From NCBI GenBank assembly GCA_904063045.1, contig CAJFCJ010000013.1, positions 294,623-358,622 on the forward strand: 64,000 nucleotides of DNA, read 5' to 3'. Of the stretch, positions 14,971 to 25,804 are shown piece by piece; position 1 is the first letter of the stretch; every line of letters begins with the position of its first letter. Source of the DNA: Dimorphilus gyrociliatus (Eukaryota > Annelida > Polychaeta > Dinophilidae). The translations under genes and the position numbers were made by a program. The notes under the pieces were generated by a model. It did no database searches. It saw only the letters and a program-made list of their open reading frames with translations, and had not been told where the DNA came from.

Positions 14971-17297
14971 ATGGCTGCCGAAGAAATTAAGATACTATTC
15001 GAAGCATTAGGTGAGATAGAACAATAAAGCTTTATTAGTTCTATTGTTCAATTGTAGTAGAAACAATTTTAAATTGATCTTTAACTAACTATACGTTAAT
15101 TAACCGAGTTAAAAAGTTAGTTTAATAGAGTGCCGCGTGTTCATAAAAAACGAAAAACACCATTAAAAAATAACTGATACGAAAGTTATTTTTGTGTTTT
15201 TTTTATATATTTTTATTTTACGACTACCGATACACTTTGCCTCAGACGCCAACGGAGGAGAGATACTGGAACAGTTCAACTCTTTCGAACGGTCAGAATC
15301 GGATAAATTATCTGAAAGAAGCATTATAAGTAATAATAGTAATCAAAATATTGCGAATACCTCTGATCTAATGGATAATTCTATCAAGTAATTCAAATAT
15401 TTAATAGTATAATAATGTTTAAATGACATCAATTAACAATTATTTTTTTATTGTAAAATCTAGCATGGAAAATTTTGAGGATATTCAACTTCAAACGGTA
15501 ATAAATAATAGTAAAAAAGCATTATAAACCTTTTTATATTCTTTTCCTCTCTTTTTCCTTCTTCCCTTCCCCCTTCCCTTTCTCTCTCATTTTCTTTTTT
15601 AATTTACGTTCTCTGCTAATCTAAACATAAATTTGCAAAACAAAACAAAACAAAAGATAGATGAAAGTGAAAATATTAAAGAGTGGAGGCGAACCGCCCT
15701 CAATGATGTTGAATTTTTGGAGAGGGACAAATTCGAAGAATTAGCCAATAATCTAAAGGCTAATCCGGTAAGGAGGTCAAAAGTTTAAAAATTGAACTAA
15801 TTATATTATATTTTGTTGTTTATTTATTTAATTATTGCAGACAGTTGTTGATTCCGCAATGGCAATGGAAGATGTCGAAACGGAAAGCGAAGTGGAAAAA
15901 AATCTAAGGAAAAAGTTGACTGAATACCGGAAGCAATTTATGATGGAGAAGAAATTCTTCGATATATCTTTACAGGAGCGTCAACTGGCTTTTGTCCTCT
16001 CTTCGACGGATATCCAGCGGATATTGGGCATAGCTACAGAGGAGCAGCAAATAGCTATCGAAAGTAACTCATTAGAATAATTAATTATATAATTTAGATT
16101 TTGCCAATGTAACCATTATATGTTTTTAAAAAAAAAGGAGCTCAAAATGAGGATAATCACCGGAAAGACGCCATAGTTCAACTACAAAAAATTCAGGAGG
16201 AAAGAGCGGAAATAGAGAGGAAACGAGAAAAGAATATATTGGATTATTCCATTGTGGAATGTGAAGAATGTAAAAAGTTAAAAGATGAAATAGATTGCTT
16301 AAATCGAACGTCGACGAAAAGTTCTGGTCACATAAAGACTCTTTTACGTCTCTTGGATCTAGAGATGAAAGCGAGCCTCAACTTAAAAACTTATACTAAG
16401 AAATTAGAAATGGTTCTTGGTAAGAAGGCGGAAGATTATAGACGGGTTGTTGATAATTTAAAGTTTGGGCTAAAATGTCAAGAAAACGAGTTTAAGTTGT
16501 TTAAAGAGTCTTATAAGGCCAAGATAAAGCAACTTTTTGGCATTTTGTCAAAACTTGAAGATGAAAGAAAACAAACTATAACCGAGTCCATACGGATAAG
16601 AAAGGAAAATGAGTCAATTATAAAAAGACGAGATCTTCATTTAGCAGACTTGAATACAGGTCTATCGAATTTTCCTAGTACTATTCCAGAGTATAGACTA
16701 TGCGTTGCAGGACTGCGCGACGAAGTGGTCAAATCCAGGACGGCGAGAGATCATATCGAGGAGCAGTTAACCTCTAAGCTGCTTGAGATTAAGCAGCAAA
16801 TCCATGAAGAGCAGTTGGAGAGGAGTAGAGTTGAGGAAGATATCAGATTAGAGCTTTTGAAGACTCAAAAAGAATTGGAAAATACCTACGAGTCGAAAAA
16901 GCAAATTGAAGGGGAACTACACCAGCTGAAACATCGAATTTTAGTTTTGCAAGATGATTTGAATAATAGCGAATGTGTTCAAAGAGATTTTGTGAAATTA
17001 TCTCAGTCTTTGCAAATACAACTAGAAAAGGAAAGATCGAAGACGCCAGGCGATGAAAAATGGCAAAGGATTAAAGAAGAAAATGGAAGATGCAACGAAT
17101 GCGGCGTCTCTTTTACCCCACCACCGAAAAAGGCTCTTTGCGAGCATTGCCGTCTGCATTTTTGTCCCGACTGCCTACCGCATTCAATAGTCGTTGGCCC
17201 ATTCCGCAGGGAGGAGGGAATATGCCGACCCTGTTTTTCGCTGTTACCTTCTACATCCGTTAAATCTAATAAGCATCGTTCTTCTAATTTAAAATAA
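14971..17297 (+). CDS. Rabaptin-like Rab effector with FYVE-type zinc finger
   Basis: Six exons (14971-15010, 15246-15387, 15464-15497, 15657-15767, 15841-16063, 16138-17297) join in phase to 569 residues. The N-terminus holds an EF-hand-like stretch (LFEALDANGGEILEQF). Most of the rest is charged heptad coiled coil, first around residues 110-190 and then about 230-490. The C-terminus has eight Cys in FYVE spacing (CNEC, CEHC, C-x2-C, CRPC). The usual basic R-K-HHCR patch is replaced by PPPKKALCEHC and RVC by GICRPC, which matches the unusual FYVE of uncharacterised bilaterian rab GTPase-binding effector proteins. A role at endosomes, binding Rab5-type GTPases and PI3P, is inferred from the family. 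The altered basic patch leaves lipid binding open. Exon 4 begins after a purine-rich acceptor, so that border is the least certain. Confidence 0.8.
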
Positions 17298-18295
17298 TAT
17301 TCTTTTTATTTTCCATTCACTCTTTGTACAATGCTTACTTAAAAAAGGAAGAAAATCCTTAAGAAAAAGTCATAGTGTACGCGCCACCTTCCGGTTTTTG
17401 ATTTAGAACTTGGCGGATAAAAGAGTTAATCAACGACCAAAGTTTATTCTAACTAACACGTACATAGAGAGAATGTTTGAAAAGAATACATAATATTATT
17501 TTGTCATAAATAGTCATTTATAGAACCGTAAATAGAACGCACACACACACATATATATTTATATTTATATATATATATATATGCATACATACATACATTG
17601 TATAATTAATGGGGAAAACTGGGGGAGAGAGAGAGAGATGGAGAGAAAGAAAGAGAAAGGGAGAGGGGAGAGGGAGAAAAAGAGAAAGAGAAAAAAAGAT
17701 AATTTAAATATAGTTGATGTAAGCATGAAAAAGACATTTTTTTTTCATTTCTTTTCGTTTTTTTCTGGCTAAAACTTTTACCAAAAAAAAACCTTTTTTT
17801 TTGCCAACAAAACGTTACGATAGAAAATATACACAACAATTAGAAACATCTATAGATATTTATATCCACAATCAAGGTCAGTTTTAGTTTGTTAAATTAA
17901 GCATCACTCCAAAAACACTGATAGGATTAAGATTATTATTTACTTGTTGTTCGTTATTAATTTACTTTATCTTTTCAGCCATAAACAAGAACAATACTCA
18001 ATTAACGGCGTTACCAATATATATATATATATATATACTTTTATGTAGAACATAATCAATCTATTGGCAGAAGTGATGCTTTCTTTATTTAAAAAACTAG
18101 AGACGACCTCGATAGAATACAGTACATTGGCAATTAAAAATCTATACACCTCAGTGCAGATATCCGTAGCCAATTTATGTTTTCTTTGTAATTTACTTAT
18201 CGCGTTACACTGTATAATTTGAGCCAAACTTATAACTTTTCATAATCAGTTATAATCTACCTAGATCAACCTGATTTCGTTTGGCTCAACAGTAT

Positions 18296-18423
18296 TATCA
18301 TCAACGTAATCACCACCAACATCGTTATCGTTATCGACATCATAGACATAACCATAATCGCTATCAAAATCATCATCGTAGTCGTCATCGTCATCGTCAT
18401 CATCATAATCATCATAGTCATTG
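18296..18423. repeat. Degenerate ATC/GTC trinucleotide repeat
   Basis: About 130 bases built from ATC, ACC and GTC triplets. Translated it gives a meaningless His/Arg-rich peptide. Confidence 0.85.
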
Positions 18424-18769
18424 TAATATCTCCCTCTATCATCGAGTAACAGATAAATTTATCTGTTAAAAGTCACCAACTTCGTTTAAATCATTGTTAC
18501 ATTCTAATCGCCTCCGAAGGAGGGGAAGGGAAGATAAAATTCAAACGAATTTAAGGCGTACATCGACTCTTTTAACAAACAAACAATAACGTATAATCCA
18601 AGTAAATGTTTAAAAGATTAACAGCTATTGTTCTTGCTGTTTGTTCGAAAAGATTTCTCACAATTCGAGAAACAAAGCATCATTTACTCGATAGAGAAAA
18701 ATTTTGTAAAATTGATTATACAGTATAAGAAAGTGATACAATGCAAAAGTTAACTATAGCTAAATAGTT

Positions 18770-18905
18770 AGATAGATAGATTGATAAATAGATAAATACA
18801 TAAGACAGAGAATTAGATAAATAGATAGATAGATAGATATATGGATAGATAAATAGATGGCTTATATAACAATACATTAATACATAGATAAAATAGATAG
18901 ATAGA
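18770..18905. repeat. Degenerate GATA tetranucleotide repeat
   Basis: Interrupted GATA/AATA units over about 135 bases, an ordinary microsatellite. Confidence 0.85.
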
Positions 18906-19751
18906 TAAACAGTTAGATAAATGCAAAATGGATAAATAGGAAAAAATATTTTCTCGCTCTGTAACAAATAAGAGAAAAGAAAAACAATAAAAGTACATTT
19001 ATAAAGAGTTTACAATTCGATAAGAATGGTATGAATGGTCTTAATTTTTACAGCAGACAATTTCAAAACATTTCAATACAATAGATATAATAAATACGAA
19101 TAATAATCGGCTAATTACATTTGTACCAGCAAAATCGTGAACTCTCAATTACTTCTTTTTTTTTTTTTTTTTTAAATTTTACAAACTTTGACAAACAAAT
19201 CTAATACTACAAATAGGGTTAGTAGATAATATATATATATATATTTATGTATATATGCATATATACGTGTATAAGAATTCTGTACATTACAAATTATACC
19301 TGCGCTTATGTAACCAGTAAACCTTTTAACGTAAACATGTACTTTAAAACTTTTACAATGACAAACATACATTGGACAAACATTTTTTTATGCAATTCTT
19401 ATATAATTACTAAAAAGGACTAAATAAATTTTATATAAAGGTGTGTAGATAAGGAGACGACGAACGAGGGCGAAGAAGAGGACGAATGAAGAAGATGAAG
19501 AAGGTTAAGAAGATAAAAGAACGGAAAAATATATAATAGAAGTGAGAGCATATACGGTTTTAAATATATAAATATGCCTATTTACCTTAAATCCCTTTGC
19601 TAAGACAATCAAAAATATGTACAAAATTGGTTTTTTCCTGTTCGCTGTAAACATTTGCTTGTGTTATTTGTTGTTACTTCTTTATTTTCCATTTCCTGCT
19701 TGATCATTTTATGCTTAATCTGCTCTCCTGCAAATTTTCTGAGTGATAGTT

Positions 19752-19961
19752 TTAGAGAAAGTACTGCAAGATTGTAAGATTGTTGTAGGTCTTGCCGCGT
19801 CGCCCAGCAGCCCTAAGGCCAACTGGTATCGAGAGCTGAAAGAATCGAGTTTTTATTTGTTTCTCAACAAAGAGATTAACATATGAATTATGATTGGCTA
19901 AATAACCTCTAAAAATAGGCGTAGAACCGCCTTTATTTTTCCAAGCATCAAAGTTTTGCAA
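19752..19961 (-). promoter_or_regulatory. Promoter-like island in repeat-rich DNA
   Basis: Read on the minus strand: AAATAAAGGCGG, then CTATTTTTAG, an exact MEF2-type site (plus 19909-19918), then AGCCAATCA, a CCAAT box (inverted ATTGG at 19893-19897), then a CATATG E-box, then a G+C-rich 80 bases ending in a possible donor (TTGCA|GTACTT). It resembles a promoter with a noncoding first exon for a leftward transcript. I see no matching coding exon downstream. Confidence 0.3.
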
Positions 19962-21045
19962 AATTTTCCGCTTTTCTCACTTTAATTAAGAAAGATGCGA
20001 TTTTCCGCTTTTTTCATTTAATCAAAAAATACCGTTATTCCCAAATTAGTAGACTTTTCGATCAACATTTTTAAAAATATAGCATTATTCAATATTTCAA
20101 ATTGATGGAAGAAAAAGGGGAAAAACCAATAGGACGGGAATAGCGATAGATTAGAGATGAAGAGGAAGTTAAGAGAATATATTAAGTGTACTATATATAT
20201 ATATATATATATTTATAGCCACTTTATATGTAACGTATGCTAATATTTTACTTGTGTTATATCTCTTCTTCTCCTCTCTCTCTCTCTCTCTCTCTCGATC
20301 TCTCCTCCTTCACTCTCCTCTTAATGTCTTCTATATCTGTTCAATTTAACACTAACAACAACTTCAAGACAAAACTTTTCTTTACGAGTTGGGTAACTTT
20401 TTTCAACGTTACCCAAGTCTAGTTTAAACACCTTTAAATTAGTTTTTTTAGTCTTTTTTTAGCCGTTAATGCCAAGCAATGACGCTTTGTTTTCTTCGTT
20501 TATCGCAAATCCTAACATCTTATCAGATCAGGACGAAAACTAAACTTTCTTTTTACAATAGAGTTTATAAAAAAAGAGTTTTGTTTGTCAAAGACCAAAA
20601 TAATCATTCCAGCTAACAAAAAGACCTTTAGAACCAATAAATCTTCTGTTTTTCTCCTTTTCTGCCTTTAAAAACAGTTATAAGCAAAAAAAAGTTTGCA
20701 TAAATTTTATTTTTTTTTTAAAAATAACCACCGTAAGCAGTCCTATAAATACCATCTTACTAAGATGTTTCTTTGAAGCTATAGGCTCAAAAATATGGAT
20801 ATTTTTGATAATAATAATAAAAAAGACTATATACGACATACAGCGTATACTTAACTAAGTAAATAAGCAGCATAAACTCTGTATTAGACGTGTTTTTGGT
20901 ACTATATCGTTGACATCTTTAAGATCGTAAAAGGTCATAGTGTTTTTGTGTTACTAAATTGAGTTGAGTGATCTTTTTATTAATTGTTTTTGTGTTTAGA
21001 TATTTAAAAATGATGGATTTATTTACAATATAAAGAGGATAGACA

Positions 21046-21050
<5 letters not shown>

Positions 21051-21079
<29 letters not shown>
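21051..21079. repeat. (GA)n microsatellite
   Basis: Pure GA dinucleotide run, followed within about 100 bases by a TA run at 21180-21212. Confidence 0.9.
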
Positions 21080-21082
<3 letters not shown>

Positions 21083-21174
21083 AATATCGCTTAAAATATT
21101 TTTCCTGCTCAATTTCGCGCAGTTGGTCATTTTTCTCTCGTAAAATAAATCATCTTTTCCATTCTATGAGTATA

Positions 21175-21216
<42 letters not shown>

Positions 21217-23540
21217 AACTATATACATATATATATTAGTATATAAAGCTCTTTTGTCTCTAGTTACATCTAATTAATTCTTGATGAGAGATTATCAAAA
21301 CTTAATTAATTAATTAGAAAAAGGAAAATAAAGAGAAGGAAAATTGTTAATAATTAAGCTTCTTCGTATTTCTTCCTTTCTTTTTTTTTTTTTAATTTAC
21401 CACTTTATTACTTTTAATAGTTTTTTTTTTTAAATCTCTATTCTAATCATAAACTATCCGTTTAGTTTATCTATTATCTGTTTAGGCCTATATTACAATG
21501 ATAGATAATTAAATTATTTATTATATTGAATTATTTAACTCATTTTAGTTAAAATGTTAAATTAGGCGTATATAGCAAAGTGTTCTCGTTGATGGAGTAT
21601 AAGTTTTTTTTATACATGTATTGTAAAAACGTTATATTCTTATCTTTTATCGGAATATATAATATTTGCACTATCGGAACGATAATAGTTTGAATAATAC
21701 TATACGTTTTCTTGGAACAGCCAATTTATACCTATGTATATGTGTATGTATGTATGATTGAATGAATGTACCATATATAAAAATTATCATTGTAGGCCTA
21801 TAGTTTCAATGTAAATTACAAGTTTTTTTTTTGTTATTTAGAGCTAAGCAAACTGATAATTTGTGTAATAGGGAAGTGATGGAAAGCTTCAAGGACTGGT
21901 AACCCTTTTAATGTACCTGAATAATATCCATTGCACCTTTAGGCGATTTCTAACACTATCCATATACTTGTATATTGAGAAACGATTAAGATGAAAAACT
22001 ATCGTATCCATTACTGCTTCAACTCATCCCTTTATAGTCCGCTAAATCGGAATTTTAATAATGGTGCTACTCGATTTTCTTACTCCTTTGATTGACTTTC
22101 TCAATCAACCCTATATCATATTTATAATGAATATACGAATTCATCTATCGAAGTACCAAGTTAATTCTCCTCCACTTTATTATCTCTCTTTTATCTTAAA
22201 TCTTCAAATTGAGGAACAACTAGTGTACATCAATTATTCCTAATGACTAAAGTTTTCTTTTCTAATAAAATACTACAGATAAAGGAATAATCTTTATCCA
22301 AATATCCTTAAATATATGAATATCCAAGGTAAATGTTTCAATTTTAATGATCATGAGATGCTCATTGACGAAACAAACTCTCAAAGCCACAATAATTAAA
22401 GTGAAGGGTAGAAAAAACTTAATACCTATTCTTTATCCTTAGCCTGTTCTATTTTTATAGATTATTAAAATTAATGTTAAGATAGCCTATCCTATTCTCT
22501 CTTTCTTTAAATATTCTTGTTATCCTCCGAAAAAATACACTCAATTTATATTAACTAGGTAAATTAGCTTTAGCTAATCTTTTTATATAAATGAAAAATC
22601 CCTTATTCATCTTTGGAAATCTTACCTTTGATAAGTGTTCTATATTCAGGTTAAACTTTTCTTTTCTCGTAAAAACATTATATATACTGTACTATGCACG
22701 TATACAGTATATACAATATAACCTTATACATGAATGCTTGTATACTATTTACAGTATACTGCGTATAGTGTAAGCATTAATATGCTTAAATCATCTAACG
22801 TAAGATGTTTCGTAAGAATGGAGTAACATTTAAGAAAATCAGGTCAGATGGATAGGATAAAAAATTTACTATTGTTCGAAAAAAAAAGCATTGAAGAGAG
22901 GGGAGATATATATGTATATTTTTAGTAGTTTATTTAAATATTAAAATAGAGAGAAAGTATCAAGAGAAAGATAGAGAGAAGAATAAATGGAGGAGGAAAC
23001 ATGCATAAATGTAGCTTTTTGTATTTTAGTCCTCTATATGTCCTTTCTCTTTTCTCCTTTCGTCTGTGTCTTGTTGTGTACTTCTTATCTCCTCCAGCCT
23101 CGCTCTCCTTCCCTTCTCTCTCTCTCTATCGCCAACTAAATCCGGAAAAGAGGTTATAGGAATAGGCGCGATTTGCAAAAACTTTGGTTCTAACGTTACA
23201 TCTTAGTTATTTTTTTAAACATGGTCTATTGTTTTTTTGAAGCGGATATAATCAGAGAAGAAGGTTAGACACTTTTTAAAAGAGGCTAATGTACCATTAT
23301 GTTATATATATACAACAATGCTGATAAGTTAAATATTTGAAATATCTGGTTAAGTCTGTTACATAATAGAAACATAGAAATGCAAAATGAGAGACAGAAA
23401 GTGAGAGATAGGCTGAGAGAGAGAGAGAGAGAGAGAAGGATAAAAGTTAAAAAAAGTCTTATCGAGATACGCTTATGAGCAACAAAAATTATTATCAAAT
23501 ATATTTAGAAATAAATTTGTTTATTATTCAAGACAATTGG

Positions 23541-23600
23541 AGAAGAGGAGGAAGAAGAAGAAGAAAAGAAGAAGAAGAAGAAGAAGAAGAAGAAGAAGAA
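23541..23600. repeat. (GAA)n microsatellite
   Basis: GAA triplet tract of about 60 bases, 100 bases beyond the stop codon of the gag-like gene. Minus-strand ORFs here are poly-Ser/Phe repeat translations. Confidence 0.9.
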
Positions 23601-23698
23601 TAGACAGTAGGGAGAATATGAAGAAATGAAGGAGGATGAGGAAGAGGAAACAAAGAAGAATTCGAGAAAGAACTCTACAGTTTTAATTTTTCTCCTTC

Positions 23699-24744
23699 TC
23701 AAGAAGACTTCGGCGATGATCTCTTCCCTTCTTCTTTTTCGGTTTTAGTTTTTTCGGTGTTTCCTGTTGGTGTAGTTGTAGGTTTTTCATTAGTATTAAG
23801 TTTAATTTTTGCAGAATTGGCCAACATTGGAAATTCGACCTCTAAGGGTAACTGATCGTCCGAATTTTTTGCCCTCCTATTGTCGGAAGTTAGCCTAAGG
23901 TGATGCTCTTGACACACACGGGGGCATGCGAACGACGGATTTGTTGCGATTGTTGGCACTCTCGTTCCTTGAAAACCTCTTAAATCTGACGTTTCGAAGC
24001 GGCTAATATTTCCTTGTCCAGGGGAAATTATTCTTAAGCTTTCTGCACAGTTAACGCTCGGGAAGCTATGTCCATTAGAATATGGATTAAATCTTCCCTA
24101 ATTGGGTTAAATGGAAAATTTGATATATTATATTATTACTTAAAAAAATGTACGATTTAGCAATAATTAAAAACCTGTCGAGATCTTATAGAACTCAATC
24201 TGGTTGAATTCTCGGCCTTTCTCCTGGTTGAATCCTCTCTGTTCCTCTGAATTTCATATTCGAAATGCTTTGCATCTTGCAAGATTTCATTCAGACTCCT
24301 GGCACCTTTTGCTTCCGCTCTTAAGGAAATTGCTTGATTATTCAATCCAGTAATAAAACGATCTCGTGTCATCGCTTCCGGATCCGAGAATCCTGCACTT
24401 ATTGCAATATCATATAAAGCCTTACAAAAATCGTCTAGCGATTCTCCTTCCCTTTGAACCCTGGAGAAGAATCTCAATCGATTTTTAAACATTTTATTAC
24501 CGGTCTCAAAAAATTCGTCAAATTTCTTTATAATCTCTTCTATCGTCCTGTCCTCTCCGCCAATTGCCGAAATCAGACTTTCGGCCTCTTGACCCATAGA
24601 ATAGATCAATGTAGAAACTTGAACTTTGGAATTTTCTTCATTCAATTTAGACGCTATGGAGTAACGTAGAAAACGCTGCCTCCAAATTGGCCAGAGATGG
24701 GGAGAAGCAAAATTAAACGGTGGAGGAGGATCTAGTCGAGACAT
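23699..24744 (-). CDS. Stand-alone retrotransposon gag-derived protein
   Basis: Two exons, 24175-24744 and 23699-24097, join in phase across a 77-base GT-AG intron to give 322 residues. The start (MSRLDPPPPFNF) is followed by WPIWRQRF, the typical opening of the gag domain of Ty3/gypsy-type elements. Helical gag core sequence then runs to about residue 170: FFETGNKMFKNRLRF, GESLDDFCKALYDIA and DRFITGL. The second exon is Ser/Thr/Lys-rich and lacks a canonical CCHC knuckle, having only C-x3-C followed by HH. No protease, reverse transcriptase, integrase or LTR is seen nearby. An intact, intron-bearing gag without pol suggests domestication, as in Arc-like genes. The alternative is a solitary decayed element whose frame happens to survive. 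Confidence 0.7.
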
Positions 24745-25804
24745 CCTCTTTTTTTATTGTACTTTATTCTTGCCGTGCACCTTTACAGTTTCGAATATCG
24801 TTTATGATTAACTGCCTCTACATAATTTAGGCCCAAAGTGGAAAAGTGCAAATTCCTTTAATTAAAGACTGAGATATCTCATTACCATAAAAAAATGTAG
24901 AAAGATCTTTCTTGCACAAAAGAAAAAACACGAAAATTACAATAATCTCTAAACTTTTGCTTTTTTTCCGCTAAGACGTGTTGTCCCTGTTGTGCAGTTC
25001 GAATTTGTGATTGAAAAAAAATACTCCAAGCAAACTTTAAAAAAAAAACTGGCATTGTATTAAATTTAAGAAAAAAAGGTAAAATTCTCTTCAGCGATTA
25101 TCCGAGAGAAGATCCGTATGGTATAATTAGTAGATGTTGTCTAATACAAGTCATAAAGTGCACTCTTCCCCTCAATCGAATTAAGTTTTTCTCTTCTACC
25201 TTTAGTTCTCCCATTGTTTATGTAAAACGTTGAGACTTCTTTTTTATATTAATTATTCTTGTTTTATTTATTAAATCATTCTATCGTTACTCGCCTTTTG
25301 TCGTTCGTAGCATAGGTAGCGCTGCTAACCAGATAATGTGTAGTGCCAAAATTTATTCATATTTCATTTTTTATGTCTATATTAGAGATAGCTAGCAGAA
25401 AACTTAAATTTTATAAAAAGAAAACATACATCAAAGTGTCTATGTAGACATCATTTTCTTTTTAAAAGCATAAATGTCATCTTTTTTGTCAAAAAAACAA
25501 ACATCAATAGAAACAAATTAACAATTAAAATACGAATTATGGATGATCTTTAACGATAACAAGTATATAACAAACCTAATTTTCTTTATCAACCATTATA
25601 ATTAATTTGAGATTACCTTGTAAAAGTACCAGCTGATAATCGCATGATAAATGAGAAAGTACTTGAAAAGAGTTCATTACTCTCAAATTTGCGCTGCTCG
25701 CATATGTTAGATATACCCAAATTGAAACCTTGACATTTTTGTAGAAGATAACATACAGGTTTATGGTGCCTCTGTGAGCGAATTAATCAGTTGAACCAGT
25801 CAAA
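24745..25804. other. Intergenic, gag-like gene to fatty acyl-CoA reductase
   Basis: About 1 kb of AT-rich DNA with no coding exon. It presumably includes the promoters of the two divergently transcribed flanking genes. A CTCF-like fragment (GGTAGCGCTGC) occurs near 25314. Nothing else stands out. Confidence 0.6.

Larger units (their letters stand above)
17298..23698. other. Gene-poor, repeat-rich 6.4 kb interval
   Basis: Contains AC/AT (17537-17582), GA (17625-17700), degenerate ATC/GTC triplet (18296-18423), GATA (18770-18905), CT (20275-20297), GA (21051-21079 and 23414-23436) and TA (21180-21212) arrays, and a GAA array next to the gag-like gene. A promoter-like island sits at 19752-19961. 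No exon with family resemblance was found. ORFs here are repeat translations or lack ATG starts. Confidence 0.6.

Noticed and set aside
17967-18227. Minus ORF with ordinary composition (KHKLATDICTEVYRF)
   Set aside because: No ATG start, runs into a TA repeat, no splice-consistent partner, no family recognised.
18281-18469. His/Arg-rich ORF
   Set aside because: Translation of an ATC/GTC triplet repeat; no start context or homology.
18716-18998. Tyr/Ile/Leu-rich minus ORFs
   Set aside because: Reading of the GATA repeat.
23505-23702. Phe/Ser-rich minus ORF
   Set aside because: Reading of the GAA microsatellite after the gag-like gene's stop.
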